Shown here: piece by piece, positions 41,432 to 50,471 of the stretch
How positions within the stretch are numbered: the first letter of the stretch is position 1
Layout: the number at the start of each line of letters is the position of its first letter
DNA from: an uncultured Flavobacteriales bacterium
Lineage (GTDB): Bacteria > Bacteroidota > Bacteroidia > Flavobacteriales_D > Sanyastnellaceae
Length of the DNA: 64,000 nt
Reading direction: 5' to 3'
Assembly: GCA_938085105.1 (NCBI GenBank)
Contig: CALKGK010000045.1
Location: 50,932-114,931, forward strand
The notes under the pieces: generated by a model
What the model saw: only the letters and a program-made list of their open reading frames with translations
The model's database searches: none
What the model was told of the DNA's origin: nothing
Program-made: the position numbers and the translations under genes

Positions 41432-43396
41432 ATGAAGAATTTATACATCACCCTCACTTTTAACTTTCTTTTCTTCGCGGCTTTAGCTCAAACGCCCTGC
41501 GTGGACGGAATGGCCGGACCCTATCCTTGTGATCGGGTAGACTTGATGTCCAGCTTAACTACGGAAGAAATCGGTGGAGCACAAAATCAATGTGATATTT
41601 GGGGGTGGACCTCCAGCACAGGTAGAGAGTTTGCTGTGGTTTGTAAGTCTAATGGAACTGCCTTCGTTGAAGTAACGGATCCCGTAAATCCAGTTTATCT
41701 GGGTGATTTGCCAACACACACGGTGAATAGCCTTTGGAGAGATGCAAAAGTGTATAATGATCATGCGTTTATTGTGAGTGAGGCACCCGGACACGGAATG
41801 CAGGTCTTCGATTTGACCCAACTTCTAACCATTGAGAACCCTCCACTTGTTTTTGAAGAAGACGCTCATTATCCGAGTTTCGGAAATGCGCACAACATTG
41901 TTATCAATGAAGAAACCGGTTACGCTTATGGTGTAGGTACCGATACTTTTATGGGAGGATTGCACATTGTAAACATTCAAGACCCTTTGAACCCAGTGAT
42001 TGCCGGTGCTTATGCGGAAGATGGATATACCCATGATGCTCAAGTAGTGGTTTATCATGGTCCGGATACCGATTATTGCGGACAAGAAATTGCTTTCAAC
42101 TCGAACGAGGATGCAGTAACCATCGCTAATGTGACCGATAAGGAAGATTGTCAAACCATCTCAGTTTCTCCATATCCAAACAGTGCTTACACCCACCAAG
42201 GCTGGTTAAGTGAAGATCATCGTTTTTTATTCGTGAACGATGAATTGGATGAAATGAATGGACTGGTAAGTACCACCACAACTTTCATTTGGGATGTGAC
42301 CGACCTTGATGCGCCAGAATTAATTGGGTCGTATGCAGGCATCAGCACTTCAATCGACCATAACATGTACGTGAAGTGGAACCAAATTTTTCAAAGCAAT
42401 TACCGTTCAGGTTTGCGGATTTTGAACAGTTCGAGAGCTGAAGATGGTGAGTTGAATGAAATCGGTTTCTTTGATTGTACACCAGAAGATGATGTTGCTT
42501 TGTTTAGTGGTACTTGGTCAAACTACCCATATTTTGCTAGTGGAACAGTGGTGATGACGAACATGTATGGCGATTTTCTCGTTCTTCAGCCCAAAACAAT
42601 CTCTGCTGAAGCGTTGAAGACGATAGCTGATGGGGTAGATAGTGTTGTATTTGAAGTTTACACGGCTGACGATGAAGGAGAGGTGGTTTTCAATACCAAT
42701 GATTTGCCTGAAGGCGTTTTCGCTGGTTTTGATGCATATTCGGGTGTTGGAGCTACGGCAATTACCTTAGGTGGTTTGGCTCAATTGGACCCTGGTACTT
42801 ACGACTTTCAAATTGTGGTGAGCATTGAAGGTGTAGATGAAGTCTTTGATGCGAGTTTTACGATTTCGGAAGACACTTTACCTGCAATTAGTGCTGATGC
42901 GCCAGATAGCGGTGCGGTAACCGATGCTAATCCTGTTTTTGAATGGACAGATGATTTTAACGGAGCTTCGTTGCTTCTAGAGGTCTCCGATACGCCTAAT
43001 TTTGAAAATATTCTTTTCAGTTTTGAAGTGACTTCAAGTCCGTTCATATCACCAAACAGCTTTCTTGCAGGAAACTACTTTTGGAGGTTATCAAACTTCC
43101 CGGTTTGCGATGAGGATCCCATTTTTTCAAACGGGGCAAACTTCGGGGTCGTTATTCCTAATGTATCAGAGATCAATTCGAATATTGCTAATGTATATCC
43201 CAACCCTTCACAAGGAGTTGTTGTTTTGGATGTGTTGAAGGCAGGTGAATTGACCATTGTGAATACTTTGGGTGAAAGAGTAGCAAAGTTTAATCTTCAA
43301 GTTGGAAGCCAAAGCATCGATTTGGAATTTCTTTCAAGCGGCATGTATCTTCTTCAATTCGAGGGCCATTCTGCAGGAAGATTGGTGATTGAGTAG
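41432..43396 (+). CDS. Secreted choice-of-anchor B family protein with T9SS sorting domain
   Basis: The 654-residue product has a signal peptide (MKNLYITLTFNFLFFAALA, cleavage at AQ). Residues about 30-390 form the LVIVP-type choice-of-anchor B beta-propeller with 'TEVTDPVNPVYLGDLP' blades (FVEVTDPVNPVYLG). The C-terminus (about 580-654) is a T9SS type A sorting domain: VYPNPSQGVVVLDV, then GMYLLQFE and a lysine-poor SAGRLVIE end. It is exported through the outer membrane by T9SS and anchored or released. The function of the propeller is not known. Confidence 0.92.
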   Translation: MKNLYITLTFNFLFFAALAQTPCVDGMAGPYPCDRVDLMSSLTTEEIGGAQNQCDIWGWTSSTGREFAVVCKSNGTAFVEVTDPVNPVYLGDLPTHTVNSLWRDAKVYNDHAFIVSEAPGHGMQVFDLTQLLTIENPPLVFEEDAHYPSFGNAHNIVINEETGYAYGVGTDTFMGGLHIVNIQDPLNPVIAGAYAEDGYTHDAQVVVYHGPDTDYCGQEIAFNSNEDAVTIANVTDKEDCQTISVSPYPNSAYTHQGWLSEDHRFLFVNDELDEMNGLVSTTTTFIWDVTDLDAPELIGSYAGISTSIDHNMYVKWNQIFQSNYRSGLRILNSSRAEDGELNEIGFFDCTPEDDVALFSGTWSNYPYFASGTVVMTNMYGDFLVLQPKTISAEALKTIADGVDSVVFEVYTADDEGEVVFNTNDLPEGVFAGFDAYSGVGATAITLGGLAQLDPGTYDFQIVVSIEGVDEVFDASFTISEDTLPAISADAPDSGAVTDANPVFEWTDDFNGASLLLEVSDTPNFENILFSFEVTSSPFISPNSFLAGNYFWRLSNFPVCDEDPIFSNGANFGVVIPNVSEINSNIANVYPNPSQGVVVLDVLKAGELTIVNTLGERVAKFNLQVGSQSIDLEFLSSGMYLLQFEGHSAGRLVIE

Positions 43397-43447
43397 GAAT
43401 GTATCTGCTTTGTTTAGCTGGTTTTGGTAGTAGTTGACCGTGTTCTT

Positions 43448-43693
43448 GCGACGTAAGCCGGTTAATTGTTTTGGAAGAGAAAATTCATGAAAAGTGAAAT
43501 CTCGAATTGAGCTTTTGATGTTCCGAATCCTTAGACATAATAAGGGGTTGATCGAGTTCTTGCGACGTAAGCCGGTCAATATTTTAGCCCAGAAGACTCA
43601 AGAAAAGAGCCATCTAGGATTTAACTGTTGATGTTCCGAATCCTGAGATATAATATGGGGTTGATCGAATTCTTGCGACCTAAACCGATCAAT
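43448..43693 (+). repeat. Second intergenic array with the GCGACGTAAGCCGGT core
   Basis: In the 351-bp stretch between the T9SS cargo gene and the BASS transporter, the core GCGACGTAAGCCGGTTAAT occurs at 43448-43466 and as GCGACGTAAGCCGGTCAAT at 43562-43580, with a decayed third copy GCGACCTAAACCGATCAAT at 43675-43693. The period is 113-114 bp; a second motif, GATGTTCCGAATCCT, recurs before the second and third cores. No ORF with coding character lies here. The shared core links this locus to the 22291-22685 array in the same orientation. Confidence 0.85.
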
Positions 43694-43747
43694 ACGAATC
43701 TATTGAAATACAGGATATTATTGGGACGATTAAAGTCATCCCTACAG

Positions 43748-44650
43748 CTAAACTTCCGCGTTCAATCGATTTTTAAAGAACATGGCCAGGCCAAAACCAG
43801 CCAAAATGTGCCAAATCCCCCACCACGCCGCAACAAAGGCCATTGCTCCGTTTCCGTCAAAAAAAGCAAAGATCAATACAAGCCCCAAACCGGAGTTCTG
43901 AATTCCTGTTTCCATGCTGCTCGTTGCTGCGTTTTGTTTACTCAAACCAAATCCAAGTGCGGTGAAATAGCCCAATGCAAAGGCCGTTGCATTTTGGATA
44001 AAAACGAGGAAAAAGACGTGAGGAAGGTACGCGATGAAATAATCGTAATTCTTCATTAAGGCTATAGCGATGAAGGCAAGCAATATTAAAAATGAGATGC
44101 TTCGTAGCGGTTTTGAGATTACCTTAGACCAATGAGGCTTCTTCTGCTGTAATATCATTCCCAAAAAACATGGAAGTACGATAATGAGCAAGATGGTCTG
44201 AATTACCCCCAGTGGATCCAATTGAAAACCTTGCTGTTCGAGTTGTGGATAAATGAGTCCGCTCCAAAAAACAAAACTCAATGGAGTAAGAAAGGCGGAA
44301 AGCAGTGAAGAGAAGGTGGTACTCGAGATGCTCAAAGCGATGTTCCCCTTGGCGAGAGCGGTGAAGAAGTTCGATACGTTTCCGCCTGGACAACAGGCCA
44401 CCAAGATCATCCCCATTCCTAAACCAACACTCGGCTGTAAAAAGTAAACAAGCAAAGCGGTGACGGCGGGTAGAAAGACGAGCTGACTGGTCATGGTCAC
44501 CAATACTGCTTTCGGTCGTTCAAGCAAATAACGTAGATCACTCCATTTCAATTCCAAAGAAACGCCAAACATGATCAAAGCAATGCATGCATTGAGTGCA
44601 TTTAGACTTTCAGGCGAAAATCGAAGTTGGATGTCCTCCAGCTCAATCAT
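43748..44650 (-). CDS. Bile acid:sodium symporter (BASS) family transporter
   Basis: The 300-residue protein has about nine to ten membrane helices and the BASS motifs LMVACCPGG-like 'VACCPGGNVSNFFTALAKGN' and 'MQNSGL-like' 'METGIQNSGLGL', which line the sodium/substrate site. It is a Na+-coupled importer, likely of small organic acids or sterol-like compounds. Its ATG overlaps cdaA by 8 bp, so it is co-transcribed with folP and cdaA. Substrate unknown. Confidence 0.92.
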   Translation of the reverse strand: MIELEDIQLRFSPESLNALNACIALIMFGVSLELKWSDLRYLLERPKAVLVTMTSQLVFLPAVTALLVYFLQPSVGLGMGMILVACCPGGNVSNFFTALAKGNIALSISSTTFSSLLSAFLTPLSFVFWSGLIYPQLEQQGFQLDPLGVIQTILLIIVLPCFLGMILQQKKPHWSKVISKPLRSISFLILLAFIAIALMKNYDYFIAYLPHVFFLVFIQNATAFALGYFTALGFGLSKQNAATSSMETGIQNSGLGLVLIFAFFDGNGAMAFVAAWWGIWHILAGFGLAMFFKNRLNAEV

Positions 44651-45413
44651 TCAATAAAAGCTCAATGAGTTTTTCGGCGCTCACTTTGCGGTGAATGTGC
44701 GCACCTTCAACAAAACTGATGTGCCCTGTTTCTTCAGAGATCACAATGGCTCGAGCGTCGGTTTCTTCACACAAGCCTAGTGCTGCTCTATGACGCATGC
44801 CCATTTCTACGGGGAGGTCGTCGCGCTGGGTTACAGGGAGTACTGCACTGGCGTAGGCTACTTTCTGGTGAATGACAAGTACTGCTCCGTCGTGGAGCGG
44901 ACTGTTCTTAAAAAAGATGCTTTGCAAAAGGGCAGAGGTGATGCGGGCGTCAATAAGTCGCTTAGATAACACCATGCTTTCGAGCGGACTACTTCGCTGA
45001 AAGACAATCAAGGCGCCCGTTTTGCTCGATGCAAGTTTAACACACGCTTTGGCAATTTCCTCTGCGGGCAAGGCTTCCTGACTTTTAGCAGGCAAGAGTT
45101 TCCTCAAAAAGCGATTTCTCGTTTTGAAAAACTCCCGATTGCCGATAAAAAGCAAAAATTGTCTCAATTCTTGCTGAAAAACAATGATGATGGCAATCAC
45201 ACCAACGCCCATGAGTTGCCCTAATATTTCTCCAAGCAGATTCATTTGAAGTGCGTCAACAATCTTCCACAAGAGATAAATCAAGGCCAAGCCCAAGAAA
45301 ATCTTTATTGCAGCGGTTCCTCTGGTGAGCTGAAACAATTGGTACAAGATGAATGCTACGAGCAATACATCCAGTACATCTTTAAATTTGATGTCGATGA
45401 ATAGAAAGATCAT
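44643..45413 (-). CDS. cdaA: Diadenylate cyclase CdaA
   Basis: CdaA makes cyclic di-AMP from two ATP. Three N-terminal membrane helices (about residues 5-85) precede the DisA_N domain, which has the catalytic HDGAVLV (DGA) and MRHRAALG (RHR) motifs. ATG 45413 (MIFLFIDIKFKDVL) gives 256 residues; the in-frame upstream start lies inside folP. It overlaps folP by 4 bp. c-di-AMP typically controls osmolyte and potassium transport; no CdaR-type regulator is adjacent. Confidence 0.94.
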   Translation of the reverse strand: MIFLFIDIKFKDVLDVLLVAFILYQLFQLTRGTAAIKIFLGLALIYLLWKIVDALQMNLLGEILGQLMGVGVIAIIIVFQQELRQFLLFIGNREFFKTRNRFLRKLLPAKSQEALPAEEIAKACVKLASSKTGALIVFQRSSPLESMVLSKRLIDARITSALLQSIFFKNSPLHDGAVLVIHQKVAYASAVLPVTQRDDLPVEMGMRHRAALGLCEETDARAIVISEETGHISFVEGAHIHRKVSAEKLIELLLND

Positions 45414-46258
45414 GCGTTCTTGAATTGTTGGTGAAGAAGGATGCACTCCTTTGCTTCTTTAGTGTCGTGAACTCGAAGCATTTGAGCTCCCTTATTTAGT
45501 GCTTTCATGTGAAGTGCAGTACTTCCGTTCAGAGCTTCTTCTGCTTTTGTTTTCAGTACTTTATTGATCATTGACTTTCGGCTGAGTCCGGTTAATATCG
45601 GACAAGACAAGGCGTGGAAAAGGTCCATGTTTTCGAGCAATTCGTAGTTATCTTCAAGCCTTTTACCAAAACCAAAACCGAGATCAATCATTAAATCTTT
45701 CACTCCCAGACTTCTCAGAAAACGCACTTTTTGCGCAAGAAATTGGAACACTTCATTGCTGCAATTTTTATATTCAGGAGATGCTTGCATCGTTTGAGGT
45801 TCGCCCTGCATATGCATGAGAACATAGGGGACTTGAAGTTCTGCTACGGTAGAAAACATGTTCGCATCGATGCTCCCTGCAGATATGTCATTGATCATGT
45901 CTGCCCCTCGTAGAACACTTTCTTTGGCGACTGCACTGTAAAAGGTATCCACGGAAATTCGGGCTTCGGGAAATCGAAGGACGGTGGCTTCCAAAACGGG
46001 GAGAAGACGTTGAAGCTCTTCTTCAGCGGAGATGCGTTCTGCTCCCGGACGAGTAGATTGTGCTCCAAGGTCCAAAAAATCAGCACCTTCCTCAAGTGCA
46101 TGCTCGATTTGGTGGAGCCGGGCAGAAAGATCCACATTCGCATCACCATCAAAAAAGGAATCGGGGGTGATGTTGATGATGGACATGATTTTAGGCGATT
46201 TAAACTCAAAGAGCTCACCTTTCACGAGAAATGAGGGACTATAAACTGTGGTTTCCAT
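45410..46258 (-). CDS. folP: Dihydropteroate synthase FolP
   Basis: FolP joins p-aminobenzoate to dihydropterin pyrophosphate. Motifs are MSIINITPDSFFDG, LGAQSTRPGAE, VDTFYSAVA with ISAGS, MHMQG and LSRKSMI near the C-terminus. ATG 46258 (METTVYSPSFLV) gives 282 residues and the usual N-terminal leader before the barrel. It is divergent from the DUF1599 gene and overlaps cdaA by 4 bp, the Flavobacteriales folP-cdaA arrangement. Confidence 0.96.
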   Translation of the reverse strand: METTVYSPSFLVKGELFEFKSPKIMSIINITPDSFFDGDANVDLSARLHQIEHALEEGADFLDLGAQSTRPGAERISAEEELQRLLPVLEATVLRFPEARISVDTFYSAVAKESVLRGADMINDISAGSIDANMFSTVAELQVPYVLMHMQGEPQTMQASPEYKNCSNEVFQFLAQKVRFLRSLGVKDLMIDLGFGFGKRLEDNYELLENMDLFHALSCPILTGLSRKSMINKVLKTKAEEALNGSTALHMKALNKGAQMLRVHDTKEAKECILLHQQFKNA

Positions 46259-46290
46259 ATCTTTCGGTCGGCAAGATAGCACGAAACTTT

Positions 46291-46830
46291 ATGAATCTAA
46301 CGAGTCAACAATACGACAGCATCGTGGACCGATGTAAAAGCCTTTTCCTTAAGAAGGCGGCAGATTACGGAACGGCCTGGAGAATCTTAAGAACCTCCTC
46401 GCTCACTGATCAGATTTTTATCAAGGCCAAGCGAATTAGAACGCTGGAGCAAACAGGTGAAAACAAAGTAGGAGAGAGCATTGAGAATGAATACATTGGT
46501 ATCATCAACTACTGCGTAATGGCCCTGATTCAACTCGATTTGCCCGAAGATGCGCCAATGGAGTTGCCTTTGGGAATGGTAGAAGATGCGTATTCAGCGC
46601 AGTTGAAAACCACCAAGTCGCTCATGGAAACCAAAAATCACGACTATGGTGAGGCTTGGAGAGATATGAGAGTGAGTTCCTTGACTGATTTGATCTTGAT
46701 GAAAATCTTGCGTGTGAAAGAGATCGAAGACAATCAAGGTAAAACCATCGCGTCGGAAGGAATTGATGCCAATTATCAAGACATGATCAATTACGCCATT
46801 TTTGCCATGATCGTGCTCACCTTAGAGTGA
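46291..46830 (+). CDS. DUF1599 (nucleotide modification-associated domain 1) protein
   Basis: The 179-residue protein is a duplication: the motif 'YGTAWR-I-R-SSLTDQI' in the first half (AADYGTAWRILRTSSLTDQIF) recurs as HDYGEAWRDMRVSSLTDLIL in the second, and the 'EYIGIINYCVMALIQL' helix as NYQDMINYAIFAMIVL. This is the DUF1599 family, found in Bacteroidetes next to folP. It is predicted to be an alpha-helical NTP-pyrophosphohydrolase-like fold; the biochemical role is unproven. ATG 46291 was preferred to a start inside folP. Confidence 0.9.
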   Translation: MNLTSQQYDSIVDRCKSLFLKKAADYGTAWRILRTSSLTDQIFIKAKRIRTLEQTGENKVGESIENEYIGIINYCVMALIQLDLPEDAPMELPLGMVEDAYSAQLKTTKSLMETKNHDYGEAWRDMRVSSLTDLILMKILRVKEIEDNQGKTIASEGIDANYQDMINYAIFAMIVLTLE

Positions 46831-46863
46831 ACCCAAAAACTAGAGAGCTGTTAAAATTGGGTT
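46830..46863. repeat. Inverted repeat between DUF1599 and BT_3928 genes
   Basis: AACCCAA (46830-46836) and TTGGGTT (46857-46863) form a 7-bp inverted repeat over the DUF1599 stop codon, with a 20-nt loop and no T-run after it. It may be a weak terminator or a processing site. Confidence 0.35.
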
Positions 46864-46924
46864 AAAATCCATGCCGACTCCTCATTTTGATCTTACTTTT
46901 AAGCACAACAAAAAACTGCACTTC

Positions 46925-48289
46925 ATGAAAGCCATTGTTCTTATTTCGAGAATCATCGTTGGTAGTATTTTTATTCTTTCCGGACTCATTAAAGCCAACG
47001 ATGCTATTGGTTTTGAGTATAAGTTGATCGAATATTTTAGTGAAAAGGCCCTCGGTTTCCCAGACTTGATTCCTTACGCGCTTCCATTGGCTATTTTCAT
47101 TTGTTTAGGTGAAATTTTACTTGGGGTTGCGCTTTTAGTGGGCGCTTTTCCAAAACTCACCAATGTTTTGTTGATGGTCATGGTTCTGTTTTTTGGCTGG
47201 TTGACCTACTATACGGCAAGCTGCGACCCTTTTGAGGAGAAAACTTTTGTCGATGCCCAAGGACAAGAATACATAGCTACTCCTGAATGTGTCTTGGAGT
47301 GTGGTTGTTTTGGAAATGCTATTCCGCTGACCCCCTGGGAGTCCTTCACAAAAGACATGGTCTTGCTCTTTTTTGTCATCTTCACCTTCCTCGGCGCTTT
47401 CGTTTGGAAGAACCTAAAACTCAACACAGCAAAGGAAGATACCGTTATCGTCACAGCCAGTTTGGCGTTCACTGCCATGTTTAGCTTGCTGATGCTCGAT
47501 TGGTTGTTCCCGATATTATTTGCTGCAATGGCGCTTGGTGTAGCAATCTTGATCAAGAAATACAGCTCAGGAAAACAGAAAGAAATCGTCATGGCAGTTG
47601 GTGTTTTGGTGGTTTGTGCTGCTTTTCAATACTACACTTTGGAGCATTTGCCAGTGAAAGATTACCGACCATATGCCGTTGGAAATGACTTGGTAGATGG
47701 AATGAAAACTGCCGATGAGAAAGGCTTAGAACCGCCAACTTTCGTCACGATGTATGAAATGACGAATAAAGATACTGGCGAGATGATGGAGCTGGATAGT
47801 GAGAAGTATCTAGAAGATCGCATCTGGGAAAATAAGGCTTGGGAGATTACAAAATCTTGGGGACCAATAAAAAAACGCGATGGTTATGAACCACCAATTC
47901 CTCCCGATTTCGAATTCAGCGATTACGATGGGAATGACATGACTCCGACAATTCTTGAAGGAAAAGATTTAGTTTTCCTTAACGTGGCTTATGACTTGGA
48001 CTACACAGACATGGATGCTCAGAAAGAGATCAGTAAACTGGCCGATGAACTCATGAAAAAAGGTCATCGTGTCTATGGTTTGAGTACTGCCGGACAAGAG
48101 CAATGTGAGCAGTTTCGTCACGATGTACAGTCCGCTTATCCAATTTTTTCGGGGGATGAGAAGATCCTGAAAACCATCGTCCGGGCAAACCCGGGATTGG
48201 TTGTGCTCAAAGGTGGAGTAGTGCAGGCAAAATACCATTACAACGATTTGCCAGAAGCATCAGAGTTTCCCGACTTCTCAGCCAGATAA
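46925..48289 (+). CDS. BT_3928 family DoxX/MauE-type membrane protein with extracytoplasmic domain
   Basis: From ATG 46925 the protein has 454 residues. Residues about 1-215 form a DoxX/MauE-like membrane part (SRIIVGSIFILSGLIKANDAIG, then further helices), with a Cys-rich loop CVLECGCFGN that suggests redox activity. Residues about 240-454 are an extracytoplasmic domain with a thioredoxin-like strand order (KDLVFLNVAYDLDYTD), but the C-x-x-C is absent there. The family is conserved in Bacteroidetes near folP/DUF1599. Role not established. The next gene starts 8 bp later. Confidence 0.88.
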   Translation: MKAIVLISRIIVGSIFILSGLIKANDAIGFEYKLIEYFSEKALGFPDLIPYALPLAIFICLGEILLGVALLVGAFPKLTNVLLMVMVLFFGWLTYYTASCDPFEEKTFVDAQGQEYIATPECVLECGCFGNAIPLTPWESFTKDMVLLFFVIFTFLGAFVWKNLKLNTAKEDTVIVTASLAFTAMFSLLMLDWLFPILFAAMALGVAILIKKYSSGKQKEIVMAVGVLVVCAAFQYYTLEHLPVKDYRPYAVGNDLVDGMKTADEKGLEPPTFVTMYEMTNKDTGEMMELDSEKYLEDRIWENKAWEITKSWGPIKKRDGYEPPIPPDFEFSDYDGNDMTPTILEGKDLVFLNVAYDLDYTDMDAQKEISKLADELMKKGHRVYGLSTAGQEQCEQFRHDVQSAYPIFSGDEKILKTIVRANPGLVVLKGGVVQAKYHYNDLPEASEFPDFSAR

Positions 48290-48297
48290 TCGAAACC

Positions 48298-49554
48298 ATG
48301 ATCCATTTCCTTCAGCGACTTTCCTACGGTTTTCTCGTTTTGCTGGGAGTGATCTTTCTGGTTTTCACATTATTTACCTTGGTGCCCGATCCTGCCCGTG
48401 AGCTTGCAGGACAAAATGAATCGCCCGAGGTGATTGAAGCCATTCGGAAAAAGCACCGTTTAGACTTGGGCTACTTCCCCCGCTTGGGCTATTTTTTAAA
48501 TGACTTATCTCCCGTAGGGTTTCATTCCAAAAGTCAAGATGAACCGGCATTCATTGATGTCGATAAGATTTCTTGCCTTCAATTGATGGAATCTGAAAAT
48601 GGAGTGCTTTTGCTGAAATGGCCTTATCTTGGTAGATCCTTTCTCTCCGAAAGAAGTGTGAGTGAAATCATCGGAGAGGCGCTTCCCGGGACGGCCGTTC
48701 TCGCCATCAGTGCAATCAGCATTGCCTTGATATTGGGCATTGCCTTGGGCGTTTTTACCGCGCTTCGAAAAGATTCTTTCTTAGACCACCTCACCATGGT
48801 ATTGGCGTCCTTAGGGATGTCCGGCCCCTCTTTCTTCATGGCCATCTTAATCGCTTGGTTGGGAGGAGCGGTCTTCTTCGATCAAATTCGGATTCCCTTG
48901 TGGCCCTTGATCTTTATTATTTTGTTTTTTGGAATAAAGCAGCTCCCAAAACTTAAGAAGAATGCCTTTTTTCAGCAATGGTGGCTCGCCTTTGGTTTGT
49001 TTGCTGGAACGGTTGTCTTCTTTCTTTTGAATCAAAACGGGGCAAATGCGTCGCTCATTTATCTCCACTTACCGGGAACGGGATTGTCTTCAACGGGCAG
49101 TTTATACGAAGTGGATGTTTGGGAAGGAAAGCGTTTGGCTTTGGTGAACTTGATTCTACCTGCCATCACCCTTGGAATTCGACCATTAGCGGTCATTACC
49201 CAACTTACACGTTCTTCTTTACTCGAGGTCATGCAGGAAGATTATATCCGAACAGCCTACGCAAAAGGCTTGAGTAAGTCCCAAGTGATTCGGAAACATG
49301 CCATCAAAAATGCTTTAAACCCTGTGGTCACAGCAGCCAGTGGTTGGTTTGCTTCAATGCTATCAGGAGCCGTTTTCGTGGAGTTTGTTTTCGGGTGGAA
49401 GGGAATAGGTTTTGAGGTCTTTCAGGCCTTGGAGAAAAATGATTTGCCCGTGGTGATGGGAGCCGTTTTGGTGATTGCGAGTACCTTTGTTATCATCAAC
49501 ATCGCGGTTGATTTAATTTACGGTTGGCTTGATCCCCGGGCGAGAGTTTCCTGA
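48298..49554 (+). CDS. Oligopeptide/dipeptide-type ABC transporter permease (OppB/DppB)
   Basis: The N-terminus (FLQRLSYGFLVLLGVIFLVFTLFTLVP followed by PARELAGQNESPE) and the C-terminal EAA loop (EDYIRTAYAKGLSKSQVIRKHAIKNAL) and RARVS tail are OppB-type. At 418 residues it is long compared with the roughly 310-340 of typical members. The extra length lies in a loop near residues 75-120 and a segment near 195-260 with two or so additional hydrophobic stretches. No ATPase, second permease or binding protein is adjacent. Confidence 0.85.
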   Translation: MIHFLQRLSYGFLVLLGVIFLVFTLFTLVPDPARELAGQNESPEVIEAIRKKHRLDLGYFPRLGYFLNDLSPVGFHSKSQDEPAFIDVDKISCLQLMESENGVLLLKWPYLGRSFLSERSVSEIIGEALPGTAVLAISAISIALILGIALGVFTALRKDSFLDHLTMVLASLGMSGPSFFMAILIAWLGGAVFFDQIRIPLWPLIFIILFFGIKQLPKLKKNAFFQQWWLAFGLFAGTVVFFLLNQNGANASLIYLHLPGTGLSSTGSLYEVDVWEGKRLALVNLILPAITLGIRPLAVITQLTRSSLLEVMQEDYIRTAYAKGLSKSQVIRKHAIKNALNPVVTAASGWFASMLSGAVFVEFVFGWKGIGFEVFQALEKNDLPVVMGAVLVIASTFVIINIAVDLIYGWLDPRARVS

Positions 49555-49623
49555 AAGTAAATCCACACACGATTGTAAGTTCCGTTGTTCCGCTTCAGCC
49601 AGGAAAAAGGAAATTTAAGCGGT

Positions 49624-50466
49624 TTAAAGACCAATTTTTGCGTTCAATAATCGGCAAAAACGAACGGCCATATCATTGAAATAACGTTTGGTTCGGTAGG
49701 ATCCTACCCATTGTACACCGTGAACGGCATTGGTGAGGAAAAGCTCATCTGCTGCCAATAAATTCTGTGGAGTGAGGCTGCATTCATACACTTTGATGCC
49801 GTTTTCCAATGCGAGGTTGATGATGTTCATGCGCATGGTTCCTGCAACCGGTCCCTCGTCCAAGCCCGAGGTGTATAGCACACCGTTACTCACCAAAAAT
49901 ACATTACTGGAAGTGGCTTCGATGATGGAGCCTTTGTAGTTCTGAACAAGGGCATCGTCCAAACCTTTCTCATGAGCAAAGAGCGCTGCTTGAATGTAAA
50001 CCTGGCACTCTATGCGCTTAAAAACGGCGAGCCGATTGACATCTTTTTTGAACTCAACACATAGATCAACATTCTTGCCTTGTTCGTTCAGGGTGAATCG
50101 GTTATGCTCCAAAGAATTGGCTTCAATAACGTATTCAAGTTCATTGCCAATGGGCAAATAATAGCCAGCTGATTTTCGACAAAAGGTGACACGAACCCGA
50201 CCTCCTTTATCAATTTGATTTCGCTGACCTAGTTCAATGATTTCTTTTTCTAATTTTTGAAGCGTGAAGTCTAAGGGACGATCAATCTTGTACGCCTCCA
50301 TGGTTTCCAACACACGAGAAAAGTGATGATCTAGAAAAATCGGCTTTCCATCGATCAATCGAATGGTTTCAAAAAAACCATCTCCATAATGGAAACCTCT
50401 ATTGCTTACAGGCAGTGCAGGGCCGTTTGCTGGATAATACTCCCCGTTGTAGAAAACCTCATTCAT
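49624..50466 (-). CDS. Class IV aminotransferase/4-amino-4-deoxychorismate lyase-like (PabC/IlvE)
   Basis: The 280-residue PLP enzyme starts with YNGEYYP and GFHYGDGFFETIRLIDG, the standard class IV opening, and has a Lys in VFKRIECQVYIQAALFA as the likely Schiff-base residue, plus the EATSSNVFLV phosphate-binding turn. It could be PabC (folate), D-amino-acid or branched-chain aminotransferase; the sequence does not decide. It lies 5 bp after gmhB on the same strand. Confidence 0.9.
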   Translation of the reverse strand: MNEVFYNGEYYPANGPALPVSNRGFHYGDGFFETIRLIDGKPIFLDHHFSRVLETMEAYKIDRPLDFTLQKLEKEIIELGQRNQIDKGGRVRVTFCRKSAGYYLPIGNELEYVIEANSLEHNRFTLNEQGKNVDLCVEFKKDVNRLAVFKRIECQVYIQAALFAHEKGLDDALVQNYKGSIIEATSSNVFLVSNGVLYTSGLDEGPVAGTMRMNIINLALENGIKVYECSLTPQNLLAADELFLTNAVHGVQWVGSYRTKRYFNDMAVRFCRLLNAKIGL

Positions 50467-50471
50467 CTTGG

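Noticed and set aside
43334..43579. Minus-strand ORF with repeated LTGLRRKN peptide
   Set aside because: The peptide is only a translation of the GCGACGTAAGCCGG repeat; the frame runs into the T9SS cargo gene and has no start-site support.
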